Shown here in pieces: positions 6,404 to 13,738 of a DNA stretch of 13,738 nucleotides (position 1 is the first letter of the stretch; the number at the start of each line of letters is the position of its first letter). This DNA comes from Clostridia bacterium (GTDB taxonomy: Bacteria > Bacillota_A > Clostridia > Lachnospirales > Lachnospiraceae): the NCBI GenBank assembly GCA_012515365.1, contig JAAYYM010000494.1:1-13738 (forward strand), given 5' to 3'. Below the pieces are notes generated by a model. That model saw only the letters and a list, made by a program, of their open reading frames with translations. It made no database searches and was not told the origin of the DNA. The position numbers and the translations under genes are program-made.

Positions 6404-7158
6404 AATTCGACCTCCTCTGCCAAAAATACCGGACCATCCTTACACACCCGCTTATTATTCACCTTAGAATGATCATCGACATTCTTTGACTGACACACAC
6501 ATCCCAGACAGGCTCCGACACCGCACGCCATCCGCTCCTCCATTGAAATGTAAGCCGGAATCCCCATTTCTTCAGCATATTCTTTAATGGCTTTAAGCAT
6601 TGGTTTAGGACCACATGCATAAATAATATCAGCACTTAAGTGATTCTCTTTTATTGCCTGAATGACTGTTCCTTTTACGCCTGCACTGCCATCTTCTGTT
6701 GCAATATATAAAGATCCCTGCTGCTTCAGCTCATCTGTTAAAAACAATTCGTTTCTATAACCTGCAATAATCTGTTTTTCACAATCCAGCTGCTTTGCCA
6801 GCTCTAACATTGGTGGGATACCGATTCCACCCCCTATAATAAATGCCTTCTTATCTTCAAGTGGAAACCCATTCCCCAAAGGTCCTAATACGGAAATCTT
6901 GCTTCCGGAATGGTATCCGGAAAATTCTTCTGTACCTTCACCTGCCACTCGATATACAACTCTCAGCTGATTCTCTGTCTGATTAATTTCACAAATACTG
7001 ATGGGACGAGGTAATAGCTTCCCTGCATTCTTTGTATAAATGGAGATAAACTGTCCTGGTTTTGCTGTTTCTGCTATACTGGTCGAAATCCACATGCTAT
7101 AAATATCATCTGCGATTTCTTCCTGTTTGACTACAATTGCTGTCTCTTTCTTTTTCAT
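6400..7158 (-). CDS. pyrK: Dihydroorotate dehydrogenase electron transfer subunit
   Basis: PyrK carries FAD and a [2Fe-2S] cluster and transfers electrons from PyrD to NAD+. I place the start at ATG 7158 (252 residues, MKKKETAIVV), because GGAG lies 5 nt upstream. An in-frame ATG at 7176 overlaps the pyrC stop (ATGA) but has only a weak site. Counting from 7158: RPISICE (51-57) is the FAD-binding motif, GGGIGIPP (109-116) the nucleotide-binding loop, YACGPKPML (180-188) the C-terminal NAD-domain motif. The cluster ligands are probably Cys212, Cys217, Cys220 and Cys239, from ACGVGACLGCVC and VCKDGPVF. All are intact. Its position directly upstream of pyrD supports class 1B. Confidence 0.95.
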   Translation of the reverse strand: MKKKETAIVVKQEEIADDIYSMWISTSIAETAKPGQFISIYTKNAGKLLPRPISICEINQTENQLRVVYRVAGEGTEEFSGYHSGSKISVLGPLGNGFPLEDKKAFIIGGGIGIPPMLELAKQLDCEKQIIAGYRNELFLTDELKQQGSLYIATEDGSAGVKGTVIQAIKENHLSADIIYACGPKPMLKAIKEYAEEMGIPAYISMEERMACGVGACLGCVCQSKNVDDHSKVNNKRVCKDGPVFLAEEVEL

Positions 7159-7172
7159 TTGCTCTCCGCCCT

Positions 7173-8438
7173 TCATTTATCTTGATATATGATCTGTCCT
7201 TCACAAATTGTCATTTTTACCTTTCCCTGTAGCGTCTGCCCTATGAAAGGTGTATTTTCTGCTTTTGATACTGATGTTTCATACACCCATGTTTCACTTG
7301 GATCAAACAAAACCAAATCTGCCTTTTTCCCTATTTCTATTGTGCCGGCATCCAAATGATACAGGTCTGCGGGATTCAGCGTCATTTTTTTAATCAATTC
7401 CGCTAATGTCAGATATCCCGATTTACATAAAGATGTAATTCCCACAGCTAATGCGCTCTCAAGTCCAATAATTCCGCTTGGTGCCTCAGTAAGCGGGCGT
7501 TTCTTTTCTTCTACACTGTGTGGGGCATGATCTGTAGCAATCAGATCAATGGTTCCATCCTTTAACCCTTCGATAATCGCCTGTCGATCCTGTTGCGTAC
7601 GTAATGGAGGATTCATCTTAGCATATGTTCCATATTTGAGAACAGCTTCTTCTGTTAATGTGAAATGATGCGGTGTTGCCTCTGCATGAACAGCATCTGA
7701 TCGTTTCTTTGCTTCTCTGACCAGCTGTACCGCCTTTGCAGAACTAATATGCTGGATATTGATGCTGACGCCGGTTTCACATGCAAGCTCCAGATCACGC
7801 TTCACCAGACTTTCCTCTGCAATTGAAGGAGAGCCCCCTATTCCAAGCTGCTTAGCCACCTTTCCCGCATGGATTCCGTTATTTTGAATATATGACGGAT
7901 CTTCTTCATGCAGGCTGATCGGCAGATTCAGCTTTTTAGCCATCTCCATAGCAGTTCTAAGCAATTCTTTATCCATAATAGGAATTCCATCATCTGTAAA
8001 GCCTGCAGCACCGGCTTCCTTAAGCTCTGCCATGTTCGTTATACTTGTTCCCCGCATTCCTTCTGTTACACAAGCTGCAGAGAGAACATGTATCGGCGTT
8101 TTCTGTCCTTGTTCAATTACATACTGTAGTGTTTCCTTACTGTCAACTGCCGGTTTTGTATTTGCCATACAGACCACTGTAGTAAAGCCACCTCTGGCAG
8201 CTGCCGCTGCACCTGTTTCAATATTCTCTTTATACTCAAAACCGGGTTCTCTGAAGTGTACATGTACATCAATCAGACCTGGTGCAACATACAAGCCCTT
8301 GGCATCAACGATCTTCTCTTGATCTGAGTACTTAAGATTCGTTCCTATCGCTGTGATGATTCCTTCTTCAATTTGAATTTCTAAAGGAACCGCTGTCTGA
8401 TCAATCGGATTTATGACTGTTCCATTTTTGATAATCAT
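7173..8438 (-). CDS. pyrC: Dihydroorotase (class I)
   Basis: PyrC closes carbamoyl aspartate to dihydroorotate, the step before PyrD-PyrK in the same operon. The 421-residue length and sequence fit class I zinc dihydroorotases of the amidohydrolase superfamily. Visible are the metal motif DVHVHFREPG (57-66, His59 and His61), FTDDG (147-151), LHEED (176-180, His177), NIQHISS (227-233, His230), KMNPPLR (274-280), and IATDHAPH (300-307, catalytic Asp303). The C-terminal beta segment ADLVLFDPSETW is typical of the fold. AAGGAGG lies about 11 nt before the ATG, a rather long spacing. It is the first gene of the operon. The short leader shows no PyrR-type attenuator. Confidence 0.96.
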   Translation of the reverse strand: MIIKNGTVINPIDQTAVPLEIQIEEGIITAIGTNLKYSDQEKIVDAKGLYVAPGLIDVHVHFREPGFEYKENIETGAAAAARGGFTTVVCMANTKPAVDSKETLQYVIEQGQKTPIHVLSAACVTEGMRGTSITNMAELKEAGAAGFTDDGIPIMDKELLRTAMEMAKKLNLPISLHEEDPSYIQNNGIHAGKVAKQLGIGGSPSIAEESLVKRDLELACETGVSINIQHISSAKAVQLVREAKKRSDAVHAEATPHHFTLTEEAVLKYGTYAKMNPPLRTQQDRQAIIEGLKDGTIDLIATDHAPHSVEEKKRPLTEAPSGIIGLESALAVGITSLCKSGYLTLAELIKKMTLNPADLYHLDAGTIEIGKKADLVLFDPSETWVYETSVSKAENTPFIGQTLQGKVKMTICEGQIIYQDK

Positions 8439-8475
8439 TTCTTATAAATCCTCCTTGCTATATCTGCTAAACTTT

Positions 8476-8504
8476 AGTTTATCAGATTTCATGATCGATG
8501 TCAG
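8476..8504 (-). promoter_or_regulatory. Sigma-A promoter of the pyrC-pyrK-pyrD operon
   Basis: The minus strand reads CTGACA (5/6), a 17-bp spacer, and TAAACT (4/6) preceded by TGA, an extended -10. Predicted initiation is near 8469, giving about 30 nt of leader before pyrC. An imperfect-spacer palindrome CTAAA-C-TTTAG (8467-8477) overlaps the start point and could be an operator, though this is speculative. Confidence 0.6.
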
Positions 8505-8517
8505 CATTTATCCATGA

Positions 8518-8605
8518 TTCGTTCTTTATTTCATTTTTCGTTCTTTATTTTATATTTCGTTCCTTATTTTATATTTCATTCTTTACTTCATATTTCATTC
8601 TTTAC
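8518..8605. repeat. 19-bp tandem repeat, four full copies and a partial fifth
   Basis: Copies begin at 8518, 8537, 8556, 8575 and 8594, exactly 19 bp apart. The second reads TTCGTTCTTTATTTTATAT. The first ends TTTCATTT, the third has one change (TTCC), the fourth begins TTCATTC, and the fifth matches for its first 12 bases. The array lies 13 bp upstream of the pyr -35 element, in the gap between the PrcB-like gene and pyrC. The minus strand is purine-rich. With no unique spacers it is not a CRISPR array, and since 19 is not a multiple of three it is unlikely to be coding. Confidence 0.85.
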
Positions 8606-8630
8606 GATTCTTGTTGTTCCATGATTATAT

Positions 8631-9044
8631 TTATTCAAAAATTACTCTTTGATCCATCAGTTCTGTTTTTACTACAAGATAAGGATAAGAAGATCCCTTC
8701 ATAGTCTCATCAGCTTTCTTTGGCCCGATCAGCTCTGTATCAAAAAATATAGCATTGGATGTCAGATAAAGGTCTCTGATCTGTATATCATATCCACCAC
8801 TTTCCTGCATACCATATCCGATTACGATATATAAAAACTGTTGATCACTATATGTAAATTTAAATATATTCTCCTTTTTCTCCTCAATGATTGCTGCCAG
8901 ATCCTCTGGTATTTCATCCTTATTCATAACCGTGTAATTTAGATCACTGACCTTCTCATAACCAGTGATCTCAGCCTTGCAGCCTCCGATCATCAAAACT
9001 ACAGCCAATACTCCCAAAAACAGTATTTTTCTTTTTTTATTCAT
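8631..9044 (-). CDS. PrcB-like lipoprotein
   Basis: This 137-residue protein is predicted to be lipid-anchored on the outer face of the membrane. Residues 1-21 are a basic then hydrophobic signal (MNKKRKILFLGVLAVVLMIGG), ending in a lipobox-like IGGC with Cys22. Residues about 66-133 resemble the PrcB C-terminal domain, with QFLYIVIGYGMQESGGYDI (IGYG...GGY) followed by IRDLYL and SYPYLVVKT. PrcB was named for a protease-complex subunit in Treponema. In Firmicutes such proteins have no known function, and no protease gene is adjacent here. GGAG lies 10 nt before the ATG. It is divergent from plsC. No terminator is seen after its stop, so some transcripts may enter the pyr operon. Confidence 0.82.
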   Translation of the reverse strand: MNKKRKILFLGVLAVVLMIGGCKAEITGYEKVSDLNYTVMNKDEIPEDLAAIIEEKKENIFKFTYSDQQFLYIVIGYGMQESGGYDIQIRDLYLTSNAIFFDTELIGPKKADETMKGSSYPYLVVKTELMDQRVIFE

Positions 9045-9077
9045 TTATGATACACTCCTACTTTCAATATCTGCTAA

Positions 9078-9104
9078 ATTATATGCACACTCACTATTTT
9101 TCAC
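9078..9104 (-). promoter_or_regulatory. Possible promoter of the PrcB-like lipoprotein gene
   Basis: A perfect TATAAT lies on the minus strand at 9078-9083, 34 bp before the ATG. The best -35 is GTGAAA (9099-9104, 4/6), but the 15-bp spacer is short. The -10 is convincing, the -35 is not. Confidence 0.4.
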
Positions 9105-9124
9105 CACTAATATGCGTAAAAGTA

Positions 9125-9153
9125 TTGTCTATTTTCAGATCAGGAAGTATAAT
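9125..9153 (+). promoter_or_regulatory. Sigma-A promoter of plsC
   Basis: TTGTCT (4/6), a 17-bp spacer, and a perfect TATAAT at 9148-9153. Initiation near 9160 gives a leader of about 48 nt. A second TATAAT at 9163-9168 has no matching -35. Confidence 0.6.
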
Positions 9154-9207
9154 TAACCGGAATATAATTTGTTTATTCATAAAGATAAATGAAATGGATG
9201 TGAACGT

Positions 9208-9948
9208 ATGATCAGATTTATATTTGCTGCAACATTTGTTGTTTTATTTCTTATTTTCAGTATACCGATCATGTTTGTTGAGTGGATCATCGGTAAATTC
9301 AATCCACATTTAAAAGATACCAGTTCACTTGCAATCGTTAACTGGGCTTTTCGCGTCGTGATCTGGTTTGCCGGAACCAAACTGACCATAATCGGAGAAG
9401 AAAATGTTCCTAAAGATACTCCGGTACTATATGTAGCTAATCACAGAAGCTACTTTGACATTCTTTTGACCTATACACGTGTGCCACGTCCTACCGGATA
9501 TATTGCAAAAAAAGAAATGCTAAAGGTTCCTCTTTTATCTATCTGGATGAAATATCTGCATTGCCAGTTTCTTGATCGTCAGAACATAAAGGAGGCATTA
9601 AAGAGTATCCTTGCTTCTGTTGAATTGATCAAGCAAGGTGTTTCAATCTGTATCTTCCCAGAAGGTACCAGAAATAAAGAAAAAGAAATGCTTCCTTTTA
9701 AAGAAGGAAGCCTAAAGATTGCAGAAAAAGCAAAATGTCCAATCATTCCGATTGCCATTACAAACTCTGCAGAAATATTTGAAAATCATCTGCCAAAAAT
9801 GAAAAAATGCCATGTCATTTTGGAATATGGTGCGCCAATCATCATTCATGAGCTTTCTAAAGAAGATCAAAAATTCCTTGGAGCCTATACACAGAATAAA
9901 ATAGAAGAAATGTTAAAAAAGAATTCTATTGAAGATCTAACGTCTTGA
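9208..9948 (+). CDS. plsC: 1-acyl-sn-glycerol-3-phosphate acyltransferase
   Basis: PlsC acylates lysophosphatidic acid to phosphatidic acid at the inner membrane face, the second acylation in phospholipid synthesis. The 246-residue length is normal. Residues about 2-24 form one membrane helix. The acyltransferase motifs are NHRSYFD (78-84, catalytic His79 and Asp84), FLDR (121-124), the glycerophosphate-binding FPEGTR (150-155), and PIIPIAI (178-184). The Shine-Dalgarno sequence is weak (GGATG). A tiny MKWM-stop reading frame (9189-9203) lies just before the start and is probably chance. It is the only plus-strand gene in this half of the window, with its own promoter. Its last 23 bp overlap the end of murF. 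Confidence 0.95.
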   Translation: MIRFIFAATFVVLFLIFSIPIMFVEWIIGKFNPHLKDTSSLAIVNWAFRVVIWFAGTKLTIIGEENVPKDTPVLYVANHRSYFDILLTYTRVPRPTGYIAKKEMLKVPLLSIWMKYLHCQFLDRQNIKEALKSILASVELIKQGVSICIFPEGTRNKEKEMLPFKEGSLKIAEKAKCPIIPIAITNSAEIFENHLPKMKKCHVILEYGAPIIIHELSKEDQKFLGAYTQNKIEEMLKKNSIEDLTS

Positions 9949-11323
9949 CCAACTGAATCGTCTCCTCAAAATGCATTCCATGAGAAGCCTTGACCAATAT
10001 GGTATCATTCTTTTTCAAAAGATACTGAAGCTGGTCTTCGGCTTCTTCTTTTGTTTTAAAATGCAGACATTTTGTTTTCGTATTTTGTGTCTCATAGCAA
10101 TGCTGTTGTGCTGCTTCTTCCATATATACCGCTAATTTGCCAACAAAAATCAATAAATCCATTTCTTTGGATGCTGCATATTTTCCTATCTCCTTATGTA
10201 GCTTTACTTCATTAGCACCCAGCTCAAACATATCACCCAGAAAAGCCACTTTTCGCGTCGTTGCCAGACAAAGCAAATCAATTGCTGCTTTCATTGAAAC
10301 TGGATTTGCATTATAGCAGTCATCAATCATCAGACAGTTGGGACTAAAAATCAAATGACTTCTTCCTGAAATCGCTTCAACTGATTCAATACCTTCTTTT
10401 ATCTCCTGAATACTTAATGATAACTCAATGCCAACAGCTGTTGCCGCAAGTGCATTATCTACCATATGTTCACCTGGGATCGGGATCTGAACCTCGAAGG
10501 TCTCTCCAGCCGCATGAATGGTACACTGTGTGCCTAGTAATCCTTTGTTTAAAATATCAGTCGCAAATACATCATTATGATCAGAAAGGCCAAAGAAAAC
10601 AGGCTGAATCTGTTTGACCGACTGAATCGTCCTTAGTAACGGATCATCTCCATTCAGACAGACACTTCCTTCCTCACTGATAAAATCAAAAATCTCTGAT
10701 TTTGCATCCAAAATTCCTTGTTTTGTTTTCAAATTCTCTAAATGACATTGTCCAATATTTGTAATCACACAGATATCCGGTTTTGCTATTTCACTTAATC
10801 TGTGCATCTCACCAAAATCACTGATTCCCATTTCAAGAACCGCCACTTCATGCTCATCCCTGATATTCAATACTGTCAATGGCAGTCCTACTTCATTATT
10901 AAAATTTCCCTGTGTTTTAAGGACCTGATAGTGTTTTCCCAAAACAGATGCGATCATTTCCTTTGTGCTGGTCTTACCCACACTTCCGGTAATTCCTACC
11001 ACTTTAATATTAAGGATACTTCTATAATACTTTGCGATATCCTTAAGTGCCTGGTAAGTACTGTTCACATAAATATATGGCTGATCTGGTGGAAGCTCCA
11101 ATTTTTTCTCACTGATTACACACGCTGCACCTTGTTCAAAAACCTGAGTAACAAAATCATGTCCATCTACCTTTTCGCCCAGCAGTGCAATAAATAAAGA
11201 ATGTTGTTTTATCTTTCTGCTGTCCGTTTCTACAGAAGTTACTTCTTGATTTTTAGCTTCCTCACAGCCGATATATTCTCCTGCACATGCTTTTGCTATA
11301 TTCTTAAGTGTCAAACCTCTCAT
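9926..11323 (-). CDS. murF: UDP-N-acetylmuramoyl-tripeptide--D-alanyl-D-alanine ligase
   Basis: MurF attaches D-Ala-D-Ala to the UDP-MurNAc tripeptide with ATP, the last cytoplasmic step in stem-peptide assembly. The 465-residue length is normal. The N-terminal UDP-binding domain carries VETDSRKIKQHSLFIAL (31-47). The central ATPase domain has the P-loop GITGSVGKTSTKEM (110-123), NFNNEVGLPLTVL (140-152), ITNIGQCHLENL (187-198), and AKSEIF (207-212), where Lys208 is the likely carbamylated lysine. The C-terminal domain has GRSH (320-323), DDCYNANPVSM (334-344) and LGDMFELG (362-369). The ATG shares one base with the ddl stop, with AAGGAG about 11 nt upstream. It takes the product of its operon partner Ddl as substrate. 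Its 3' end overlaps plsC tail to tail by 23 bp. Confidence 0.96.
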   Translation of the reverse strand: MRGLTLKNIAKACAGEYIGCEEAKNQEVTSVETDSRKIKQHSLFIALLGEKVDGHDFVTQVFEQGAACVISEKKLELPPDQPYIYVNSTYQALKDIAKYYRSILNIKVVGITGSVGKTSTKEMIASVLGKHYQVLKTQGNFNNEVGLPLTVLNIRDEHEVAVLEMGISDFGEMHRLSEIAKPDICVITNIGQCHLENLKTKQGILDAKSEIFDFISEEGSVCLNGDDPLLRTIQSVKQIQPVFFGLSDHNDVFATDILNKGLLGTQCTIHAAGETFEVQIPIPGEHMVDNALAATAVGIELSLSIQEIKEGIESVEAISGRSHLIFSPNCLMIDDCYNANPVSMKAAIDLLCLATTRKVAFLGDMFELGANEVKLHKEIGKYAASKEMDLLIFVGKLAVYMEEAAQQHCYETQNTKTKCLHFKTKEEAEDQLQYLLKKNDTILVKASHGMHFEETIQLVKTLDLQ

Positions 11324-12372
11324 TAGTTATTGTTCTCCTTATATTTTGCAAGTGAGATCTGTATAATCCATTCACAAAGATCATCATAATCAGTACCTAT
11401 GGCTGCTGCTTCCTGTGGCAGCAAACTAGTCGGTGTCATACCTGGCAGTGTGTTCGCTTCAAGGCAATAAAAATTCTGATTCTCATCCATCATAAAATCT
11501 ACTCGGGCATACGTTTCAATGCCTAATACACGTATGACACGTTCAGCAACACGCATCATAGCACTTGATACTACCTGATCAAGCTTTGCCGGACATGTCT
11601 CTACTGCACTGCCTGCCTGATACTTATTCTTATAATCATAAAATCCTACAATCGGTGCAATTTCAATAATCGGAAGTGCTTTTCCATCAACTACTCCTAT
11701 AGAAAACTCTCGTCCCCTGATATACTGCTCAACAAGAATTTTTCCTTCATAACGGACCGCATCCCTCATTGCCAGCTGGTACTCTTCATCATTATGAACA
11801 ATATAAACTCCTACACTGGATCCTCCGCAGCAAACCTTTATTACACATGGGTATGCCGGTGATGTACCAAGATCCATACATTGTTCCGTGATATCATGTG
11901 GTGTAGGAATACTGTTTTGTTTAAATAACGTTTTTGATATGGATTTATCAATTGCAAGTGTACTGCTTTTGTAACCTGTACCCGTATATTTGATATCTAA
12001 TAGGTCAAAAGCCGCCTGTACCTTTCCATCCTCTCCATTTTGTCCATGTAAAGCCAGAAAAACAATATCAGCCTGCTGGCAGATAGAAATCACATTCTCA
12101 CCGATCTCACTGTCAGACTGATCCTTTCTAAGTGCTTTGACCTGTTCGATATCCGGTGCCTGATCACTGATCGCCCCTATATTGGCTGCCCAGTCGATAT
12201 CCTGTTCAAACAATGTCGGAATTTCTTCTGCTGCCGCTTCGTATCCCATAAACAGATCAAGAAGAATTACCTGATGTCCTTTTCTTTTCAATGCCTCATA
12301 TACGCCTCTTCCTGATGAAAAAGAGACATCTCGCTCAGTACTTGTTCCTCCTGCCAGTACAACAATCTTCAT
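11323..12372 (-). CDS. ddl: D-alanine--D-alanine ligase
   Basis: Ddl joins two D-alanines with ATP to give the dipeptide used by MurF, encoded directly downstream. I place the start at ATG 12372 (349 residues, MKIVVLAGGTSTERDVS), the usual Ddl N-terminus. GAGG lies 9 nt upstream and the preceding gene stops 4 nt before it. An in-frame ATG at 12393 would add seven residues but has no good site. ATP-grasp features are STERDVS (11-17, Glu13), LHGQNGEDG (108-116), GGSSVGV (183-189), YDYKNKY (245-251), TYARVDFM (287-294) and CLEANTLPGMTPTSLLP (303-319). The tyrosine-containing YDYKNKY loop suggests D-Ala-D-Ala rather than a vancomycin-resistance depsipeptide ligase. This is inferred by comparison with known Ddl, and substrate specificity is not proven. 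Confidence 0.95.
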   Translation of the reverse strand: MKIVVLAGGTSTERDVSFSSGRGVYEALKRKGHQVILLDLFMGYEAAAEEIPTLFEQDIDWAANIGAISDQAPDIEQVKALRKDQSDSEIGENVISICQQADIVFLALHGQNGEDGKVQAAFDLLDIKYTGTGYKSSTLAIDKSISKTLFKQNSIPTPHDITEQCMDLGTSPAYPCVIKVCCGGSSVGVYIVHNDEEYQLAMRDAVRYEGKILVEQYIRGREFSIGVVDGKALPIIEIAPIVGFYDYKNKYQAGSAVETCPAKLDQVVSSAMMRVAERVIRVLGIETYARVDFMMDENQNFYCLEANTLPGMTPTSLLPQEAAAIGTDYDDLCEWIIQISLAKYKENNN

Positions 12373-12376
12373 AATT

Positions 12377-13615
12377 CTATTCCTCGCTTTCATATGCCTT
12401 TATCAATCCATTCAGTATGAATACATATGACTCTTGCTGAAATAATTGTTCTTCTTCATTTAGATAGCATAATTCAAATGGATTTCTGCCACCGAGATAA
12501 GCTACATGATTCTCTACTCCCAATACATAATCCTTACTCTTACTTATTATATTCATAATCGTCAACAATCTTGCATTTTGTACCAGTTCACTTCCACTCT
12601 GAGTCGAATAATGTTCATCGAGTGCTACTTTATATCCATCCTTACTGGACAACTCAATCAGATCAATTGCCTGATCAAACAAAGCATTCATTAGAGTTGT
12701 ACATATTTCAACATTTGTTTTTTTAGTAGTTGTTAAATAAGCAAGTGTTCCGAATAATCCATCACTGCTTTTTCCTAATTCTTCTGGTACGTTTTCATCA
12801 AAGCACTGTTGAAGCATTTGCTGATATACCGATTTGCCGGTTACTTTATATAACTGCGCAGTTGGCCAGTATAACTCTTTTACTAAAGATTGATCTAGCC
12901 GCTTCCAGTCTTCCTCTGCTTTATTCAGACATTGGGCACTGTATGTAGCATCTACGTCCTGATAACACTCTGCAAACATTGCAAGAGCTGCAACCGTAAC
13001 ACCACTTGCCTTATCAGAATTTAATACTTCATCAATTTCTTTTCTGGCTGTTTCATGCAAAATTTCATTATCTTGATCAAAATACTCCTGTGTCAGCAGC
13101 AAATCCACTACAATCAAAGACCTGGTTTCTTCATTTTTAGAAGTCTTGTCATGCTTAAAAAAATCAAGCTGGTCTTGAAGTAACGTCTGATCAATACCTT
13201 CCTGAATGGAAAATGTCTTTGATCGTTCTTTTCCGACCAGAATATAATACTCACCCGTCTGTGTTAATTTTGAAAAATCACCATATGACGTATATTCTTC
13301 TGACTTCTCATTATACTCTTTTTCTAATATAGAATCACTATAGACTACTTTATTTGTTTTTTCATCTAACACATCAAAGCTGAGTTCTTTTCTCTCACCT
13401 CGAAAAATAACTAATTTCTGTGTCTCAGGTTCATATCCGATTTGATTGATTAAAATATTTCCTGAAATTTGAGGCTCCGGTTCTTCCTCGATGACCTCCT
13501 TCATAACCTCCACAACTTCTTCTTTAGGTGGGTTTTCCTCTATGTTTGTCTGTTTTCCACATCCTGCTAAGCAAATAATGCAGGCTGTGAATAACAACAT
13601 GCGATTAGCGTTCAC
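12377..13615 (-). CDS. Lipoprotein with cellulase N-terminal Ig-like domain and degenerate GH9-like region
   Basis: The start is GTG 13615, chosen because AGGAGG lies 7 nt upstream. The 412-residue product begins with a lipoprotein signal ending in LAGC (Cys19), then a Glu/Pro-rich linker (24-48). Residues about 52-137 match the Ig-like domain found before GH9 cellulases, with ILINQIGYEPETQKLVIF, a central FDVLDEKTNKVVYS, then YGDFSKLTQTGEYYILV. Residues about 145-408 are helical and end with YLGGRNPFELCYL (373-385), which resembles the LGRNP motif of GH9. However the GGWxDAGD catalytic motif is not present, the domain is short, and no clear catalytic acid is seen. I infer an extracytoplasmic binding protein or inactive relative rather than a cellulase. 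It overlaps the upstream gene by 11 bp and is followed 4 bp later by ddl. Confidence 0.75.
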   Translation of the reverse strand: MNANRMLLFTACIICLAGCGKQTNIEENPPKEEVVEVMKEVIEEEPEPQISGNILINQIGYEPETQKLVIFRGERKELSFDVLDEKTNKVVYSDSILEKEYNEKSEEYTSYGDFSKLTQTGEYYILVGKERSKTFSIQEGIDQTLLQDQLDFFKHDKTSKNEETRSLIVVDLLLTQEYFDQDNEILHETARKEIDEVLNSDKASGVTVAALAMFAECYQDVDATYSAQCLNKAEEDWKRLDQSLVKELYWPTAQLYKVTGKSVYQQMLQQCFDENVPEELGKSSDGLFGTLAYLTTTKKTNVEICTTLMNALFDQAIDLIELSSKDGYKVALDEHYSTQSGSELVQNARLLTIMNIISKSKDYVLGVENHVAYLGGRNPFELCYLNEEEQLFQQESYVFILNGLIKAYESEE

Positions 13616-13738
13616 TTCGATTCCTCCTACGTAGTACTACAGCTGATATCATAATCATGATAGAAACTGCTGATATCAAATAGGATAACCATTGTATCGT
13701 AGTTCCTTTATACGTCACAACAATATATCCATCCATTA
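13605..13738 (-). CDS. C-terminal end of an integral membrane protein (partial)
   Basis: An open frame enters from the right edge and ends at TAA 13605-13607. The visible end includes GYIVVTYKGTTIQ followed by one hydrophobic segment (WLSYLISAVSIMIMISAVVL) and a basic tail (RRRNRSER), the usual topology of a last membrane helix with its end in the cytoplasm. Eleven bases overlap the GTG start of the GH9-like lipoprotein gene, whose AGGAGG site is inside this frame. That implies a shared transcript and coupled translation. The short fragment does not allow a family call. Large multi-spanning envelope proteins often end this way. Confidence 0.6.
   Translation of the reverse strand, partial: MDGYIVVTYKGTTIQWLSYLISAVSIMIMISAVVLRRRNRSER

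Noticed and set aside
8439..8469. PyrR attenuator or other leader riboswitch before pyrC
   Set aside because: The predicted leader is only about 30 nt and shows no alternative hairpins or terminator.
8518..8605. Tandem repeats as a possible CRISPR array
   Set aside because: The copies are directly joined with no unique spacers, and no cas genes are present.
8498..8704. Plus-strand open frame across the 19-bp repeats, phenylalanine-rich
   Set aside because: It has no ribosome binding site, its composition follows from the T-rich repeat, and it runs into the antisense of the PrcB-like gene. A 19-bp period also changes frame in each copy.
9189..9203. Four-codon upstream reading frame (MKWM) before plsC
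   Set aside because: It has no ribosome binding site of its own and such short frames are common by chance in AT-rich leaders.
13642..13678. Direct repeat GCTGATATCA at 13642 and 13669
   Set aside because: Both copies lie in the coding sequence of a hydrophobic segment and encode the same Ile-Ser-Ala residues, so codon reuse explains it.

Overview
The window reads as chromosomal core sequence from a low-GC, spore-forming Firmicute of the class Clostridia, most likely a Lachnospiraceae-type organism. The evidence is the AT-rich intergenic DNA, strong AGGAGG-type ribosome binding sites, a class 1B (PyrD+PyrK) dihydroorotate dehydrogenase, a SipL-type spore morphogenesis protein, and a possible SigD (flagellar-type) promoter. 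I see no phage, transposon, CRISPR, rRNA or tRNA sequence. Genus and species cannot be read from the sequence alone.

Layout. (1) Positions 1-2956, minus strand: ispE, a GntR/FCD regulator overlapping it by one base, a small membrane protein, murI, and a cut-off DUF1934 gene. A sigma-A promoter precedes ispE and a second probably precedes murI. (2) Positions 3058-3796, plus strand: one isolated gene for an unrecognised 203-residue protein with a CCGATAT (SigD-like) promoter. It ends in a hairpin shared with the convergent sipL. (3) Positions 3802-5373, minus: a sipL homologue starting at TTG. (4) Positions 5498-8438, minus: the pyrimidine operon pyrC-pyrK-pyrD, with a good sigma-A promoter next to a 19-bp tandem repeat. 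(5) Positions 8631-9948: a PrcB-like lipoprotein gene (minus) divergent from plsC (plus). (6) Positions 9926-13738, minus: an envelope operon of a cut-off membrane protein, a GH9-like lipoprotein, ddl and murF. Its last gene overlaps the 3' end of plsC tail to tail.

Functionally the window is mostly cell-envelope supply: D-glutamate (MurI), D-Ala-D-Ala (Ddl), its addition to the peptidoglycan precursor (MurF), isoprenoid precursors (IspE), phosphatidic acid (PlsC), plus UMP synthesis and spore-coat anchoring. Single genes for sporulation and perhaps motility sit between these housekeeping operons.

The most interesting features are regulatory. The apparent terminator of the pyr operon also holds a SigE-like promoter and the Shine-Dalgarno sequence of sipL. 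A SigD-like promoter drives the orphan gene between sipL and ispE. A tandem repeat lies just upstream of the pyr promoter. A perfect inverted repeat brackets the ribosome binding site of the small membrane protein gene. A degenerate GH9-like lipoprotein is built into the ddl-murF operon. No complete new defence or mobile system is visible.
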